NCBI RefSeq assembly: GCF_002778315.1
Contig: NZ_NESA01000005.1
Location: 1-64,000 of the forward strand
DNA length: 64,000 bases
Origin: Limnohabitans sp. JirII-31
GTDB taxonomy: Bacteria; Pseudomonadota; Gammaproteobacteria; Burkholderiales; Burkholderiaceae_C
Reading direction: 5' to 3'
Shown here: one piece after another, positions 46,037 through 56,433 of the stretch
Layout: each line of letters begins with the position of its first letter
Position numbering within the stretch: position 1 is the stretch's first letter
Notes under the pieces: model-generated
What the model was told of the DNA's origin: nothing
The model's input: the letters and a program-made list of their open reading frames with translations, nothing else
Databases searched by the model: none
Translations under genes and position numbers: made by a program

Positions 46037-47170
46037 TCACGCGACCCCGCCAGAACGGGGCGTGAGCTTGGGATAGGCCAGGCTGAGCGCAGGTTCGGTG
46101 CCTTCGACCTTGTCGATCAAACGCAACAAGGGGGTGAGTTCGCTGTAGCGGCTGGCGGTGGATCGGATGTAACCGATGAATCGCGGCGCGTCGGCCAGGT
46201 ATTTGGGCTTGCCATCGCGCAAGGTCAGGCGCGCGAAGATGCCTGCCACCTTGAGGTGACGCTGCAAGCCCATCCACTCCACCGCACGCCAGAACTCGCC
46301 GAAGTCTTGTGACCAGCCGTCGTGGTCGAGCAAGCCCAGCTTGCGCGCGCGCTCCCAATAGCGGATGGTGACATCGAGCACAAAGTCTTCGTCCCAGCTC
46401 AAAAACGCATCGCGCATGAGGCTGGCGATGTCGTAACTCACTGGGCCGTAGACGGCGTCTTGAAAGTCAAGCACGCCCAGCCGTGGCTCGCTGGGGTCGT
46501 GCGGCATCATGAGGTTGCGCGGCATGAAGTCGCGATGTACATACACACAGGGTGCCGCCAAGTTGCGCTGCACGATGGTTTGAAAGGTGCGCGCCAGCAT
46601 GTCACGTTGCTGGGGGTCGAGTTGCACACCACAGTGCTGGGCCAAGTACCAATCGGGAAACAGCGACAACTCGCGTGTCAGCAGCGCCTCGTCATAGGCG
46701 GGCAATACGCCTGGACGGCTGGCTTGCTGCCAAGCCAACAAGGCATCGATGGCGCGCATGTACAGCCCATGGTTGGCTTGTGACTGGGTGGGGTCGATGA
46801 CCTCCATCATGGTCTGCGTGCCCAAGTCATCGAGCAACATGAAGCCTTGCGGCTCGTCCCACGCCAGGATGCGCGGCACCAACAGATGTGCGTCTTGCAT
46901 CAAGCGCGCCACATGCACAAAGGGCTGGCAGTTTTCTTTGTCGGGCGGCGCATCCATGACGATGCACGAGCCTGCGGAAGTGTCCACCCGAAAGTAGCGC
47001 CGAAAGCTGGCGTCAGCCGATGCGGCACGCAGCGTCGTGGGCTGCACGCCATGCACCGCCACTTGGGCGTTGAGCCATTGGGTGAAAGCGGCATGGCGCT
47101 CGGGCTGCGACCATTCGATGGTCGCCGAGGTAGAAAGGCCCGAAGGCGCGAGGGTAGGGGGTGTGCTCAT
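46037..47170 (-). CDS. amgK: Sugar kinase of the AmgK type (anomeric MurNAc/GlcNAc kinase)
   Basis: The 377-residue aminoglycoside-phosphotransferase-fold protein has the catalytic loop YVHRDFMPRNLM and the metal-binding LDFQDAV. AmgK phosphorylates MurNAc at the anomeric position in cell-wall recycling, feeding MurU. The synteny (divergent from lptD-surA-rsmA) matches AmgK in Pseudomonas. A matching murU lies 11 kb away at 58562. I use the ATG at 47170. Confidence 0.85.
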   Translation of the reverse strand: MSTPPTLAPSGLSTSATIEWSQPERHAAFTQWLNAQVAVHGVQPTTLRAASADASFRRYFRVDTSAGSCIVMDAPPDKENCQPFVHVARLMQDAHLLVPRILAWDEPQGFMLLDDLGTQTMMEVIDPTQSQANHGLYMRAIDALLAWQQASRPGVLPAYDEALLTRELSLFPDWYLAQHCGVQLDPQQRDMLARTFQTIVQRNLAAPCVYVHRDFMPRNLMMPHDPSEPRLGVLDFQDAVYGPVSYDIASLMRDAFLSWDEDFVLDVTIRYWERARKLGLLDHDGWSQDFGEFWRAVEWMGLQRHLKVAGIFARLTLRDGKPKYLADAPRFIGYIRSTASRYSELTPLLRLIDKVEGTEPALSLAYPKLTPRSGGVA

Positions 47171-47260
47171 GGATAATCCAAATTCTACAAACCAGCTTTG
47201 CACACCGTTCTTTGGGGCGTGTGACCAGAGCGTCGCTTTTTGAAAGCTTGTCTCGCGTTC

Positions 47261-49714
47261 ATGTCCTTGCCTGCGTATCCCCGTCTGTCTCGTCTACCTC
47301 TTGGGTGGGCACTGGGCTTGCTGGGTGGCGTGATGGGCATAGGGTCAACCGCCCAAGCGCAAGAGTCCAACGGACCAGCGTTGACGCTGCGTCCCAGCAG
47401 CACCTTGCAAGAAGTCATTCCAGATGACGTGCGCAAGCAGTCCCCCACCTTCATCCAAAGCGACCATTTGAGCGGTCAGACGGATGTCAAAACCGTGCTG
47501 GAAGGCAACGTGATGATTCGTCGCGGCAACATCTTGCTCAAAGCCGACAAGGTGGACTACGACCCGGTGGAAGACTTGGCCCAAGCGCGTGGCAACGTCA
47601 CCATCAACCGCTCAGGCAATGTCTACCAAGGACCTGCATTAGACATTCACTTGGATGCGTTTGAAGGCTTTTTCACCCAACCGAGTTATCAACTGCTCAA
47701 GAACAACGCTTACGGCAAAGCGGAGCGAATTGATTTCATTGACAGCGCACACACAGTGCTGCACAAGGCCGACTTCACCACCTGCCCGCGCAAGCCAGGC
47801 CCGAGCTGGATGCCCGACTGGTTTTTCAAAGCCGACAAGATCACGCTGGACACGGACCGCAATGTGGGTATTGCCGAAGGTGCGTCGCTGATCTTCAAAG
47901 ATGTGCCGATCTTGCCGGTACCCAGCATTGACTTTCCGTTGACCGAAGAACGCAAGTCCGGCTTTTTGCCACCCACCATCGGCGTGGACAACATTGGTGG
48001 CCTCGAATACACGCAGCCCTACTATGTGAACCTGGCCCCCAACCGGGATGTGACGTTTTTTCCCACCTACTGGAGCCGCCGTGGGCTGCGCCTGGGCACC
48101 GAGTTTCGTTACCTGGAGAGTCAATCGGCAGGTGCGCCGTTTGGTGGGGAAGCACGCATTGATTACATGGAGAAAGACCTGCTGCGCGGCGAGCGTCGCT
48201 GGGGTCTGCAATACAAGCACACCGGCTTGATCGACCCGTCATACGCAGGGGGTACGCTGGGCTTGAACCTCAACCTCAACCGCGTGAGTGACGACAACTA
48301 CTGGAAAGATTTTTCCATGGTCAACAGCTCGGGCGTGCAACGTTTGTTGTCCAGCGACGCAGGCCTGACGTGGACAGACGGCGTTTTCAGCACCAGCTTG
48401 CGGGCGCAAAAATGGCAAACTCTGCAAGACGTGGCAGACACCAGCAACCGCATCACGCCACCGTTTGACCGTGTGCCCCAGTTCATCGCCAGGATGCAAC
48501 GCAGCAATGTGGCGGGGTTTGACTTCAGCGTGCAAGGCGACTTGACCCGCTTTGAATCGAACCGTGACTACGAATGTGCCAACAGCGGCTTGTACAACTG
48601 CGCGCCCAACGCCAACCGCAGCGTGGCTTCTCTCCAGTTGAGTCGCCCATTCACCAACGCGCTGGGTTATGTCACGCCCAAAATGCAGGTGAATTCACGC
48701 AGCTACCAGTTCGATGGCGGCTTGCCCAACAACAGTTTCTACGACGGCCACGCCGGGCAAACCAGCGCCAGCGTGACCGTGCCCACCTTCAGTCTTGACA
48801 GCGGTATGACCTTCGAACGCAAACACCGCTTGTTTGACCGTGCCTGGTTACAAACACTGGAGCCTCGCGCGTTTTACGTCTACACCCCCTACAGAGACCA
48901 GAACTATTTGCCCAATTACGACTCAGGCAGCAATTCGTTCAACTTCGCCAGCGTGTTCACAGAAAACGCGTTTGGTGGCTCTGACCGTATCTCTGACAGC
49001 AAGTTGTTGACCTTGGGCGCGATCTCACGCTTGATAGACCCTGAGACAGGCGCAGAAGGTGCGCGCTTTGGCTTTGCACAGCGTTTGCGGATGCAAGATC
49101 AACGCGTGGTGATTCCCGGAGACTCAACGGCTAAATCGGGCATCAGCGATATCTTGGCCGGTGCCACCCTCAACTTGAGCAGAACCTGGGCGCTGGACTC
49201 GACGGTGCAATACAACCCCAAAACTGAAAACTACATACGCCGCATGGTAGGCGGGCGTTACAGCCCAGGCTCATACCGCGTCATCAACGCGGCTTACCGC
49301 AGCCAGAACAACGACGACGGTTCGGCGTCTTCACGCCAAATCGATATCGGTTGGCAATGGCCATTGCACGACCTATGGGGTGGCGCGGATGAGTCCTTGG
49401 GCGAGGGCCGTGGCTTGGGAGAAGGTCGCTGGTACAGCGTGGCACGCATGAATTACAGCCCTTTGGACAAAAAAGTGGTCGAGTCCATCATTGGCTTCGA
49501 ATACGATGCAGGCTGCTGGATCAGCCGCGTGGTGGCCGAGCGTTTGCAAGTGACCGACGGTTTGGCTCGCCAACGTTTGCTGTTCCAATTGGAGTTTGTC
49601 GGCTTCTCTCGCTTGGGCACCAATGCCTTGGGCTCGTTGCGCACCAATGTGCCACGCTACCAACCCCTGCGTCAAAATTCGATGACGCCTAGCCGTTTTG
49701 GCAATTACGATTGA
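47261..49714 (+). CDS. lptD: LPS-assembly protein LptD
   Basis: The 817-residue product has a signal peptide ending GSTAQAQ, an LptA-like beta-jellyroll (VLEGNVMIRRGNILLKADKVDYD) and a large C-terminal barrel. With LptE it inserts lipopolysaccharide into the outer leaflet. The ATG at 47261 follows a short gap from amgK. Cysteines near ECANSGLYNC and DAGCW could form the long-range disulfides. The stop overlaps surA (TGATG). Confidence 0.94.
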   Translation: MSLPAYPRLSRLPLGWALGLLGGVMGIGSTAQAQESNGPALTLRPSSTLQEVIPDDVRKQSPTFIQSDHLSGQTDVKTVLEGNVMIRRGNILLKADKVDYDPVEDLAQARGNVTINRSGNVYQGPALDIHLDAFEGFFTQPSYQLLKNNAYGKAERIDFIDSAHTVLHKADFTTCPRKPGPSWMPDWFFKADKITLDTDRNVGIAEGASLIFKDVPILPVPSIDFPLTEERKSGFLPPTIGVDNIGGLEYTQPYYVNLAPNRDVTFFPTYWSRRGLRLGTEFRYLESQSAGAPFGGEARIDYMEKDLLRGERRWGLQYKHTGLIDPSYAGGTLGLNLNLNRVSDDNYWKDFSMVNSSGVQRLLSSDAGLTWTDGVFSTSLRAQKWQTLQDVADTSNRITPPFDRVPQFIARMQRSNVAGFDFSVQGDLTRFESNRDYECANSGLYNCAPNANRSVASLQLSRPFTNALGYVTPKMQVNSRSYQFDGGLPNNSFYDGHAGQTSASVTVPTFSLDSGMTFERKHRLFDRAWLQTLEPRAFYVYTPYRDQNYLPNYDSGSNSFNFASVFTENAFGGSDRISDSKLLTLGAISRLIDPETGAEGARFGFAQRLRMQDQRVVIPGDSTAKSGISDILAGATLNLSRTWALDSTVQYNPKTENYIRRMVGGRYSPGSYRVINAAYRSQNNDDGSASSRQIDIGWQWPLHDLWGGADESLGEGRGLGEGRWYSVARMNYSPLDKKVVESIIGFEYDAGCWISRVVAERLQVTDGLARQRLLFQLEFVGFSRLGTNALGSLRTNVPRYQPLRQNSMTPSRFGNYD

Positions 49715-50997
49715 TGGTGACCATGTCTTTTTCAATGCTTCGCTCTGCACTCAGGTTGCCCCTGGTCTTGCTGGTTGTCTTTGCAGCCACTGTGACGACC
49801 CATGCACAAACATCTCCACAAACAGCGTTGGCAGGGCGTGATTTCATCGTTGCCGTGGTTGACGCGTTACCCATTACCAACCACGACGTTCAATTGCGCG
49901 CAGAACAGTTGCGTCAGCAGCTCTCACAGCAAGGCCGTTCGATCCCACCAACCAGCAGCTTGCTGCGCGAAGCCTTGGAAGGCTTGATCAACGAAAAAGC
50001 GTTGTTGCAATTCGCCAAGGAAACGGGCGTCGAAGCAGAGGCCGTCCCCACCGAACCACTCACGGGAACGCCCGCGAACTCGGCACGAGAGCGTCAAGAT
50101 CAACGTGACCAACTCACGCTGCGACGACTGACTGAGCGCAACGTGCCTGCACGCATCAAAATCAGCGATCTTGAAATTGAGCAAGCGCTTCGGGACCGCC
50201 AAGGTTCGCAAGTCAACACCACCGCCGAGATTGAGCTCGGTCACATTTTGATTGCGGTGCCAGAAAACGCCAGCGAAGCACACGTGTCCTTGTTGCAAGC
50301 CAAAGCACAGAGCACCTTGTCGCGCCTCAAGCGAGGTGACAGCTTTGCAGTAGTGGCCAAGGAAGTCTCTGACGGCGCGGACCGAGACAAGGGGGGCTTG
50401 ATGGGCTTGCGTCCCGCCGACCGTTACCCCACGTTGTTTGTCGAAGCCACCCAAGGCTTGTCTGTGGGTGAACTGAGCCCCGTGGTGCGATCGGGTGCTG
50501 GCTTTCACATTCTCAAGCTGGTGAACAAGCGCAGCAACAACACCATGACGGTCACCGAAACACGTGTGCGTCATATTTTGCTGCGCCCCAGTAGCCAACT
50601 GAGCCAAACCGCGGCGCGCGCGCAACTGGCTGAGAGCCGTCGCCAAATCGACGCCGGTAAAGCAGACTTCGCCAAGGTGGCACAGGAAATATCTCAAGAT
50701 GCCAGCGCCGCCAATGGCGGCGATCTGGGCTGGGTGGGTCCTGGCATGTTTGTGCCTGAGTTTGAACAGGTGATGAACAAGTTGACCGTGGGCCAGTTGT
50801 CTGACCCCGTCATTTCTCGCTTTGGCGTTCACTTGATTCAGGTGTTGGCGCGTCGTGACGCCGCGTTGAGTGAACGCGAAATGCGCGACATTGTGCGCAA
50901 CAGTCTGCGGGAGAAGAAATACGACGAAACGCTCCAACTGTGGGTGCAAGAGGTGCGTGGGCGCGCTTATGTGGAATACCGCGATTCCCCGCAATAA
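49714..50997 (+). CDS. surA: Periplasmic peptidyl-prolyl isomerase and chaperone SurA
   Basis: The 427-residue product has a signal peptide (LPLVLLVVFAATVTTHAQ), an N-terminal chaperone domain (VAVVDALPITNHDVQLR) and two parvulin domains (HILIAVPENASEAH and HILLRPSSQLSQ). SurA escorts outer-membrane barrels such as LptD to the Bam complex, in line with its coupling to lptD. The start could instead be the ATG at 49723. Confidence 0.94.
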   Translation: MVTMSFSMLRSALRLPLVLLVVFAATVTTHAQTSPQTALAGRDFIVAVVDALPITNHDVQLRAEQLRQQLSQQGRSIPPTSSLLREALEGLINEKALLQFAKETGVEAEAVPTEPLTGTPANSARERQDQRDQLTLRRLTERNVPARIKISDLEIEQALRDRQGSQVNTTAEIELGHILIAVPENASEAHVSLLQAKAQSTLSRLKRGDSFAVVAKEVSDGADRDKGGLMGLRPADRYPTLFVEATQGLSVGELSPVVRSGAGFHILKLVNKRSNNTMTVTETRVRHILLRPSSQLSQTAARAQLAESRRQIDAGKADFAKVAQEISQDASAANGGDLGWVGPGMFVPEFEQVMNKLTVGQLSDPVISRFGVHLIQVLARRDAALSEREMRDIVRNSLREKKYDETLQLWVQEVRGRAYVEYRDSPQ

Positions 50998-51009
50998 ATT
51001 GGATCTGCG

Positions 51010-51768
51010 TTGAAACACATTGCCCGCAAACGCTTCGGCCAACACTTTTTGACCGATGGGGCCATCATCGATGGCATCGTCGACGCCATCGCACCCCAGC
51101 CAGGTGAGCCCATGGTTGAAATTGGCCCGGGCCTGGCCGCTCTCACGCAACCTTTGGTGGAGCGCTTGGGCCACCTGCACGTCATTGAGCTAGACCGTGA
51201 TTTGGCGGTTCGCCTGCGTGCGCATGGTCAATTGACGGTGATTGAATCTGACGTGCTACGGGTGGATTTCACAGCCCTGGCACAAACGCTGAATGTGCCG
51301 CGTCTGCGCGTGGTGGGGAACTTGCCCTACAACATTTCGTCGCCCATCTTGTTTCATCTGCTGGACCATGTGGCCGTCATCCAAGACCAGCACTTCATGT
51401 TGCAAAAAGAGGTGATCGACCGCATGGTCGCAAAACCATCCACCAGCGACTACGGACGATTGAGCGTGATGTTGCAGTGGCGCTACGCCATGGAAAACGT
51501 GTTGTTCGTTCCCCCAGCGTCGTTTGACCCACCACCACGGGTAGACAGCGCAGTGGTGCGCATGGTGCCTTTTGCTGAGCCTCCTACCTTGGACCTGCGT
51601 TTACTTGAAAGCATGGTCCAAGTCGCCTTCAGCCAGCGGCGTAAATTGCTGCGCCATACCTTGGGGCGCTGGCTAGAAGCACGTGGTTTTGGCGGGCATT
51701 TTGACGTGCAACGCCGCGCCGAAGAAGTGCCTGTCGCCGAATACGTGGCGCTGGTTCAATCTTTATAA
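51010..51768 (+). CDS. rsmA: 16S rRNA dimethyladenosine transferase
   Basis: The 252-residue product has [11 protein letters not shown], the SAM motif [11 protein letters not shown] and the catalytic [10 protein letters not shown]. It dimethylates A1518 and A1519 in 16S rRNA, a late check in 30S assembly. The best start is a TTG at 51010, 12 bp after the surA stop. This rare start may lower its expression within the lptD-surA-rsmA operon. Confidence 0.94.
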   Translation: MKHIARKRFGQHFLTDGAIIDGIVDAIAPQPGEPMVEIGPGLAALTQPLVERLGHLHVIELDRDLAVRLRAHGQLTVIESDVLRVDFTALAQTLNVPRLRVVGNLPYNISSPILFHLLDHVAVIQDQHFMLQKEVIDRMVAKPSTSDYGRLSVMLQWRYAMENVLFVPPASFDPPPRVDSAVVRMVPFAEPPTLDLRLLESMVQVAFSQRRKLLRHTLGRWLEARGFGGHFDVQRRAEEVPVAEYVALVQSL

Positions 51769-51801
51769 AGATCGTTTAAATCACAGACCCAACCAACAGC
51801 A

Positions 51802-51826
51802 AAAAGCCCGTCAATGACGGGCTTTT
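51802..51826. terminator. Bidirectional Rho-independent terminator
   Basis: AAAAGCCCGTC-AAT-GACGGGCTTTT is an 11-bp perfect stem with A and T flanks on both sides. It lies between the rsmA stop and the convergent barstar stop and can serve both. Confidence 0.92.
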
Positions 51827-51852
51827 GGTTTGGATACGGGTGTTGGGAAAGA

Positions 51853-52422
51853 TTAAGCGGCCGTCAACCAGTAACCGGCATTGAAGGGGCTGCTCATACG
51901 CAAGGCCATGGGCGAGACATCGACCAGCTTGTCGGTTGGCATCTTCTCGCCTTCTTCCAGACCTTCCACGCCTTCGACATCCGCAGCACCAGCGACTTTT
52001 TCAGCCGATGGTGCACGTGCCACCGAGAAAGAATAGAAGCAACGGAATGGGACTTTGCGATCTGCCCAGTAATCTGAGGCTTCGCGGAAGATGTCCAACA
52101 GCTGCTCACGGGCTTCTTTGTCGAACTTGGCATGAGCAGGGATGTGCTCCAACACCAAGATAAAACCTGGCTGAGGACCTGATTTGTGCAAGGGGTCGGT
52201 CATACCGTCGTACAAAGAATCGAAATTCTTGCTGGCTTGGGCAGGGAAGGTGAACTCTTTGGCGATCAAATCCAGAACATCTTGCTTGCTTTGGGTTTGA
52301 GCCAAATTGGCATACAAAAAATGGTGTCCGAGTGCTTGTGCAGCATCTTGCAAGTCTTGCACGCGGAATGCGCGAATCGACTGAACAATGTTGGTTTTCA
52401 CCGTACGAAGTGGCATATCCAT
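51853..52422 (-). CDS. Barstar-family protein, no barnase partner nearby
   Basis: The 189-residue product matches the barstar fold: SKQDVLDLIAKEFTFP and NFDSLYDGMTDPL, then a strand and the YSF segment. It has an acidic C-terminal extension of about 60 residues (EGVEGLEEGEK). Barstar inhibits the RNase barnase. The neighbours are rsmA and maeB, and no RNase gene lies within the window, so it is an orphan or acts on a distant partner. Confidence 0.85.
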   Translation of the reverse strand: MDMPLRTVKTNIVQSIRAFRVQDLQDAAQALGHHFLYANLAQTQSKQDVLDLIAKEFTFPAQASKNFDSLYDGMTDPLHKSGPQPGFILVLEHIPAHAKFDKEAREQLLDIFREASDYWADRKVPFRCFYSFSVARAPSAEKVAGAADVEGVEGLEEGEKMPTDKLVDVSPMALRMSSPFNAGYWLTAA

Positions 52423-52504
52423 CGCCGTCTAGTTCCTGGGGAAGTTGTTTGCATGAATTCGGGTAAACCCCGAAATTTGATGTGCAAGTGTCGCTGAAAG
52501 CCCA

Positions 52505-52540
52505 CAAAAAAGCAAGTGCCCGCCCAAGAAGGGCGGGCAC
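52505..52540 (-). terminator. Rho-independent terminator after maeB
   Basis: On the minus strand GTGCCCGCCC-TTCTT-GGGCGGGCAC forms a 10-bp stem followed by TTGCTTTTTT. It lies about 45 bp after the maeB stop and upstream of the barstar gene. Confidence 0.9.
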
Positions 52541-52584
52541 CGAAGTGGTTAATGCAAGAAAAGTAGGTGCTTACAACAACGTCA

Positions 52585-54882
52585 TCAGCGCGTGGCGCTG
52601 GCGTCTGCCACGGTGAGTGCCGTCATATTGACGATACGACGCACGGTGGTGCTCGCCGTCAAAATATGGACCGGTTTGGCCGCACCCAGCAACACGGGGC
52701 CAATCGCAATGTTGCCGCCTGCCGCTGTCTTGAGGAGGTTGTACGCAATATTGGCGGCATCCAAATTCGGCAACACCAACAAGTTGGCATTGCCAATGAG
52801 GGTGGAGGTGGGCATTTGAGCCGCGCGCGAAGCACCGTCCAAGGCGACGTCGCCATGCATTTCGCCATCTATTTCAAGCCAGGGCGCTTTTTTCTGAACC
52901 AATGCAAGGGTTTCGCGCATTTTGATAGCGGTGGGCTGGTTGCTGCTGCCAAAGTTGGAGTGGGACAGCAAGGCAGCTTTGGGGTGAATGCCGAAGCGTC
53001 GCATTTCCTCTGCCGCCATGATGGTGATTTCTGCCAATTGCTCGGCTGTCGGGTCGTAGTTGATGTGGGTATCCACCAAAAACACCTGACGATCGGGCAA
53101 CAACAAGCCATTCATGCAGGCATAGGTGCTCACACCTGGGCGATTGCCAATGACTTGATCGACGTAATTCAGGTGGGTATGCGGCGTGCTCCAGGTGCCA
53201 CAAATCAGGCCATCAACCTCACCTTTTTGCAGCATCATGGTGCCGATCAAAGACAAGCGGCGACGCATGTCAATTTTGGCCAATTGCTCAGTCACGCCTT
53301 TGCGCGCGGTCATCTTGTAATAGGTTTGCCAAAAATCTCGGTAGCGGTGGTCTTGCTCCACGTTGACCACTTGGTAGTCCACGCCCTCTTTCAGGCGCAA
53401 GCCAAAAGTTTCAATGCGCTTGGCAATCACGGCGGGACGCCCGATCAAGGTTGGCTGGGCCAAGCCCTCGTCCACCACGATCTGGACCGCACGCAACACG
53501 CGTTCTTCTTCGCCTTCGGCGTAGCACACGCGTTTTTTGCTGGCGCGCTTGGCTGCCGCATAGATGGGCTTCATGGTGGAGCCCGAGGCATACACAAAGC
53601 TCTGCAGTTTTTCAATGTAGGCCTGCATGTCTTGGATCGGGCGACGCGCCACGCCACTGTCCGCTGCGGCTTTGGCCACAGCTGGCGCGATCTTGATCAT
53701 CAGGCGAGGGTCGAACGGTTTGGGAATCAAGTACTCAGGGCCAAAGGCCAAGCTTTCACCCGCATAGGCAGCCGCCACCACTTCGCTTTGCTCGGCTTGA
53801 GCCAGCTCAGCAATCGCATAGACCGCAGCAATTTCCATCTCATCGTTGATGGTGGATGCGCCCGCATCCAGAGCACCGCGAAAGATGTATGGGAAACACA
53901 AGACGTTGTTGACTTGGTTGTGATAGTCGGTGCGACCTGTGGCAATGATGGCATCGCTGCGCACAGCCTGAACTTCTTCAGGCAAGATTTCTGGCGTAGG
54001 GTTGGCCAATGCCAAGATAAGTGGCGTGGCTGCCATTTTCTTGACCATATCGGCCTTGAGTACGCCGCCAGCGGACAAGCCCAAGAAGATGTCTGCACCT
54101 TCAATCACATCACCCAAGGTGCGTGCTGAGGTTTTTTGAGCAAACTGAATCTTGTCTTCGTCCATCAATTCGGTGCGGCCCTCAAAGACCACACCGGCCA
54201 AATCCGTCACGAAAATATTGCTACGTGGCACGCCAAGCTTGAGCAACAAGCCCAAACAAGCCAGCGCTGCAGCTCCGGCCCCAGAGGTGACGACCTTGAC
54301 GTTTTTGATGTCTTTATTGGCGACTTTGATGCCGTTCAAAATGGCCGCGCCCACCACGATGGCGGTGCCGTGCTGGTCATCATGGAAGACTGGGATTTTC
54401 ATGCGTTCGCGCAATTTGCGCTCGACATAAAAGCAATCTGGGGCCTTGATGTCTTCGAGGTTGATGCCACCAAAGGTAGGCTCTAACGCGGCAATGATGT
54501 CCACCAACTTGTCGAGGTTCTTCTCCTCAATTTCCAAGTCAAACACATCAATGCCCGCAAATTTTTTGAATAAAACGCCTTTGCCCTCCATGACTGGCTT
54601 GGACGCCAGTGGGCCGATGTCGCCCAAACCCAAGACGGCAGTGCCGTTGGAAATCACCGCCACCAAATTACCACGGCTGGTGTATTTGTAAGCGGCCTCC
54701 GGGTCTTTGACGATTTCTTCGCAAGGTGCAGCAACGCCGGGTGAATAAGCCAGGGCCAAGTCGTGCTGGTTGACCAGCTGCTTGGTCGCCGCAATGGCAA
54801 TTTTTCCGGGGGTAGGGAACTCGTGGTACTCAAGCGCCGCACGGCGCAGTTCTTCACGGGCTTGGTTGGAATTCACGGCCAT
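52585..54882 (-). CDS. maeB: NADP-type malic enzyme with a phosphotransacetylase-like domain
   Basis: The 765-residue product has a malic-enzyme half ([33 protein letters not shown]) and a C-terminal PTA-like half starting near 430 ([16 protein letters not shown]). MaeB oxidatively decarboxylates malate to pyruvate, and the PTA domain is thought to bind acetyl-CoA as a regulator. AGGAG lies upstream of the ATG. A 32-bp palindrome lies 24 bp before the start. Confidence 0.95.
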   Translation of the reverse strand: MAVNSNQAREELRRAALEYHEFPTPGKIAIAATKQLVNQHDLALAYSPGVAAPCEEIVKDPEAAYKYTSRGNLVAVISNGTAVLGLGDIGPLASKPVMEGKGVLFKKFAGIDVFDLEIEEKNLDKLVDIIAALEPTFGGINLEDIKAPDCFYVERKLRERMKIPVFHDDQHGTAIVVGAAILNGIKVANKDIKNVKVVTSGAGAAALACLGLLLKLGVPRSNIFVTDLAGVVFEGRTELMDEDKIQFAQKTSARTLGDVIEGADIFLGLSAGGVLKADMVKKMAATPLILALANPTPEILPEEVQAVRSDAIIATGRTDYHNQVNNVLCFPYIFRGALDAGASTINDEMEIAAVYAIAELAQAEQSEVVAAAYAGESLAFGPEYLIPKPFDPRLMIKIAPAVAKAAADSGVARRPIQDMQAYIEKLQSFVYASGSTMKPIYAAAKRASKKRVCYAEGEEERVLRAVQIVVDEGLAQPTLIGRPAVIAKRIETFGLRLKEGVDYQVVNVEQDHRYRDFWQTYYKMTARKGVTEQLAKIDMRRRLSLIGTMMLQKGEVDGLICGTWSTPHTHLNYVDQVIGNRPGVSTYACMNGLLLPDRQVFLVDTHINYDPTAEQLAEITIMAAEEMRRFGIHPKAALLSHSNFGSSNQPTAIKMRETLALVQKKAPWLEIDGEMHGDVALDGASRAAQMPTSTLIGNANLLVLPNLDAANIAYNLLKTAAGGNIAIGPVLLGAAKPVHILTASTTVRRIVNMTALTVADASATR

Positions 54883-54905
54883 TGTTTATCTCCTGAAAAT
54901 GCAAT

Positions 54906-54937
54906 GGGCTGTCACTTGGAATTCCAAGCAACAGCCC
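54906..54937. promoter_or_regulatory. 32-bp near-perfect palindrome in front of maeB
   Basis: GGGCTGT-CA-CTTGGAATTCCAAG-CA-ACAGCCC pairs 14 of 16 positions around a perfect 14-bp centre. It lies 24-55 bp upstream of the maeB ATG. It could be an operator or a leader hairpin. No T run follows, so a terminator for the upstream gene is less likely. Confidence 0.55.
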
Positions 54938-55035
54938 AACAAGGCGCTTTCATTGTAGGCCGGGGCAAGCCGCGGTCACGGCCGCGTGATGTGCGTGGCT
55001 AGGTGGCTCTGTTTTTACTTTTATGCAAAGCCCAC

Positions 55036-56205
55036 TCAATGAACCACGAGCCGCGTGTGCTCGGCACGACGCGCGGTCTGTGCACCACTGAGCACAAAGC
55101 CGCGCACCTGAGCCTCAGCGTCAACAAAGTGCCAAACACCTATCGCCGTGCTTTGCCATTGCCCGGCTAGACCTGGCGAAGGAGGTGCCACCACCAGTGG
55201 CATGGCGGGTGTTTTGATGGCCACGGGCATCAAAGGAAAACGCACCTCCGTGGGCGTACCCGCCAAGGTGTGCGCCAGCGCTTTGGCAGCATGCATGATG
55301 GGCATGACGTAAGGCAATGTGCGAGAAAGCCCACCGACCGATGATCCAACATATTGGGTGTTGTCACCCAAGGCATACACATGAGAAGCACTGCTCTGCA
55401 AGTTAATGTCCACGAGCACCCCACGGTCGACCTCAAGACCCGCTGCCTGTGCCAAGCCAATGTCCGCTCGCAAGCCCACCGCGCTCAACACGACATCGGT
55501 GGTTGTGCTTTGCCCATTGGCCAAGGTAACAACCAACTCATGACCTGCACGATCTACTGCCTGCACTGTGGTGCCCAAATGCCATTGCACGCCCAACGCA
55601 CTCAAAGCCGTTCGCAGATCGGCGCTGGCCGCTTGAGGTAACAGGGCGGACAAGGGTTCAGCGCCGGGATCTACCACCTGAACCGCGTAGCCAGAAGCTG
55701 CCAAGTCATTGGCGAACTCGCAACCAATCAAGCCTGCACCCATGACCAACACACGCGCACCGGCAACCAACTTGTCGCGGAACGTGGCGTAGTCGCCCAA
55801 TGAGTTCACCGACATCACGTCATGCGTCGCGTTGCCCGCGAAACTCAACCGAATGGGTCGGGCTCCCGTGGCCAGCACCAACTGACGGTAGGCAAATGCG
55901 CCTTTGGAAGTTTGGACTTCTTGGCCCACCACATCCACCGCGCTGACCTGGGTGTGTTGCAACAGCGTGACGCCTAGCGTTGCCACCATTTTTTCGGCTG
56001 ACGTAGTGACCAATTGCCCGGGGGCTTTACCCTGTACCAGCGCGTTGGAGAGTGCCGGTTTGGCATAAAAGTCACCCGCATCGGCCGTCACCATGAGCAC
56101 TGGTGTGGTGGTGTCGAGCTTGCGAAACTCTCGCACGACAGACCAGCCAGCCAAGCCAGAACCCACCACCAACACGGGGGCATCGGGGTGACGCTGTGCA
56201 GTCAT
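55036..56205 (-). CDS. Rubredoxin--NAD(P) reductase
   Basis: The 389-residue flavoprotein has an FAD motif VLVVGSGLAGWSVVREF, an NAD(P) motif RVLVMGAGLIGCEFANDL and the closing YALGDNTQYV. It resembles AlkT/RubB-type rubredoxin reductases. Its gene follows the rubredoxin gene by 9 bp, which supports this partner. It moves electrons from NAD(P)H to rubredoxin in the cytoplasm. Confidence 0.9.
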   Translation of the reverse strand: MTAQRHPDAPVLVVGSGLAGWSVVREFRKLDTTTPVLMVTADAGDFYAKPALSNALVQGKAPGQLVTTSAEKMVATLGVTLLQHTQVSAVDVVGQEVQTSKGAFAYRQLVLATGARPIRLSFAGNATHDVMSVNSLGDYATFRDKLVAGARVLVMGAGLIGCEFANDLAASGYAVQVVDPGAEPLSALLPQAASADLRTALSALGVQWHLGTTVQAVDRAGHELVVTLANGQSTTTDVVLSAVGLRADIGLAQAAGLEVDRGVLVDINLQSSASHVYALGDNTQYVGSSVGGLSRTLPYVMPIMHAAKALAHTLAGTPTEVRFPLMPVAIKTPAMPLVVAPPSPGLAGQWQSTAIGVWHFVDAEAQVRGFVLSGAQTARRAEHTRLVVH

Positions 56206-56214
56206 GGTGACTCC

Positions 56215-56394
56215 TTAAAACTCGACCGGTTCGAAATCAGCTTTGGCCACACCGCAGTCAGGGCAAGCCCAGTCTTGCGGCACATCAGCCCATAAAGTGC
56301 CAGGGGCGATGCCATCTTCTGGGCGACCTGCGGCCTCGTCGTACACAAAACCACACACGATGCAGATGAAAGATTTGAAATTAGCGTTGCTCAT
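56215..56394 (-). CDS. Rubredoxin
   Basis: This 59-residue gene has two CxxC iron sites, [13 protein letters not shown] and [11 protein letters not shown], and the family core LWADVPQDW. One iron bound by four Cys (11, 14, 44, 47) carries single electrons. It lies between the rubrerythrin and reductase genes on the same strand, so it links them. Confidence 0.95.
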   Translation of the reverse strand: MSNANFKSFICIVCGFVYDEAAGRPEDGIAPGTLWADVPQDWACPDCGVAKADFEPVEF

Positions 56395-56433
56395 GATGTA
56401 TTCCTTTTTTTGAGTTCAGTCGGTGGACGTGGG

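Noticed and set aside
52567..54129. Long plus-strand open frame (520 codons) opposite maeB
   Set aside because: It is fully antisense to the strongly conserved maeB gene, and its His/Gly-rich product has no family features. It is a codon-bias shadow.
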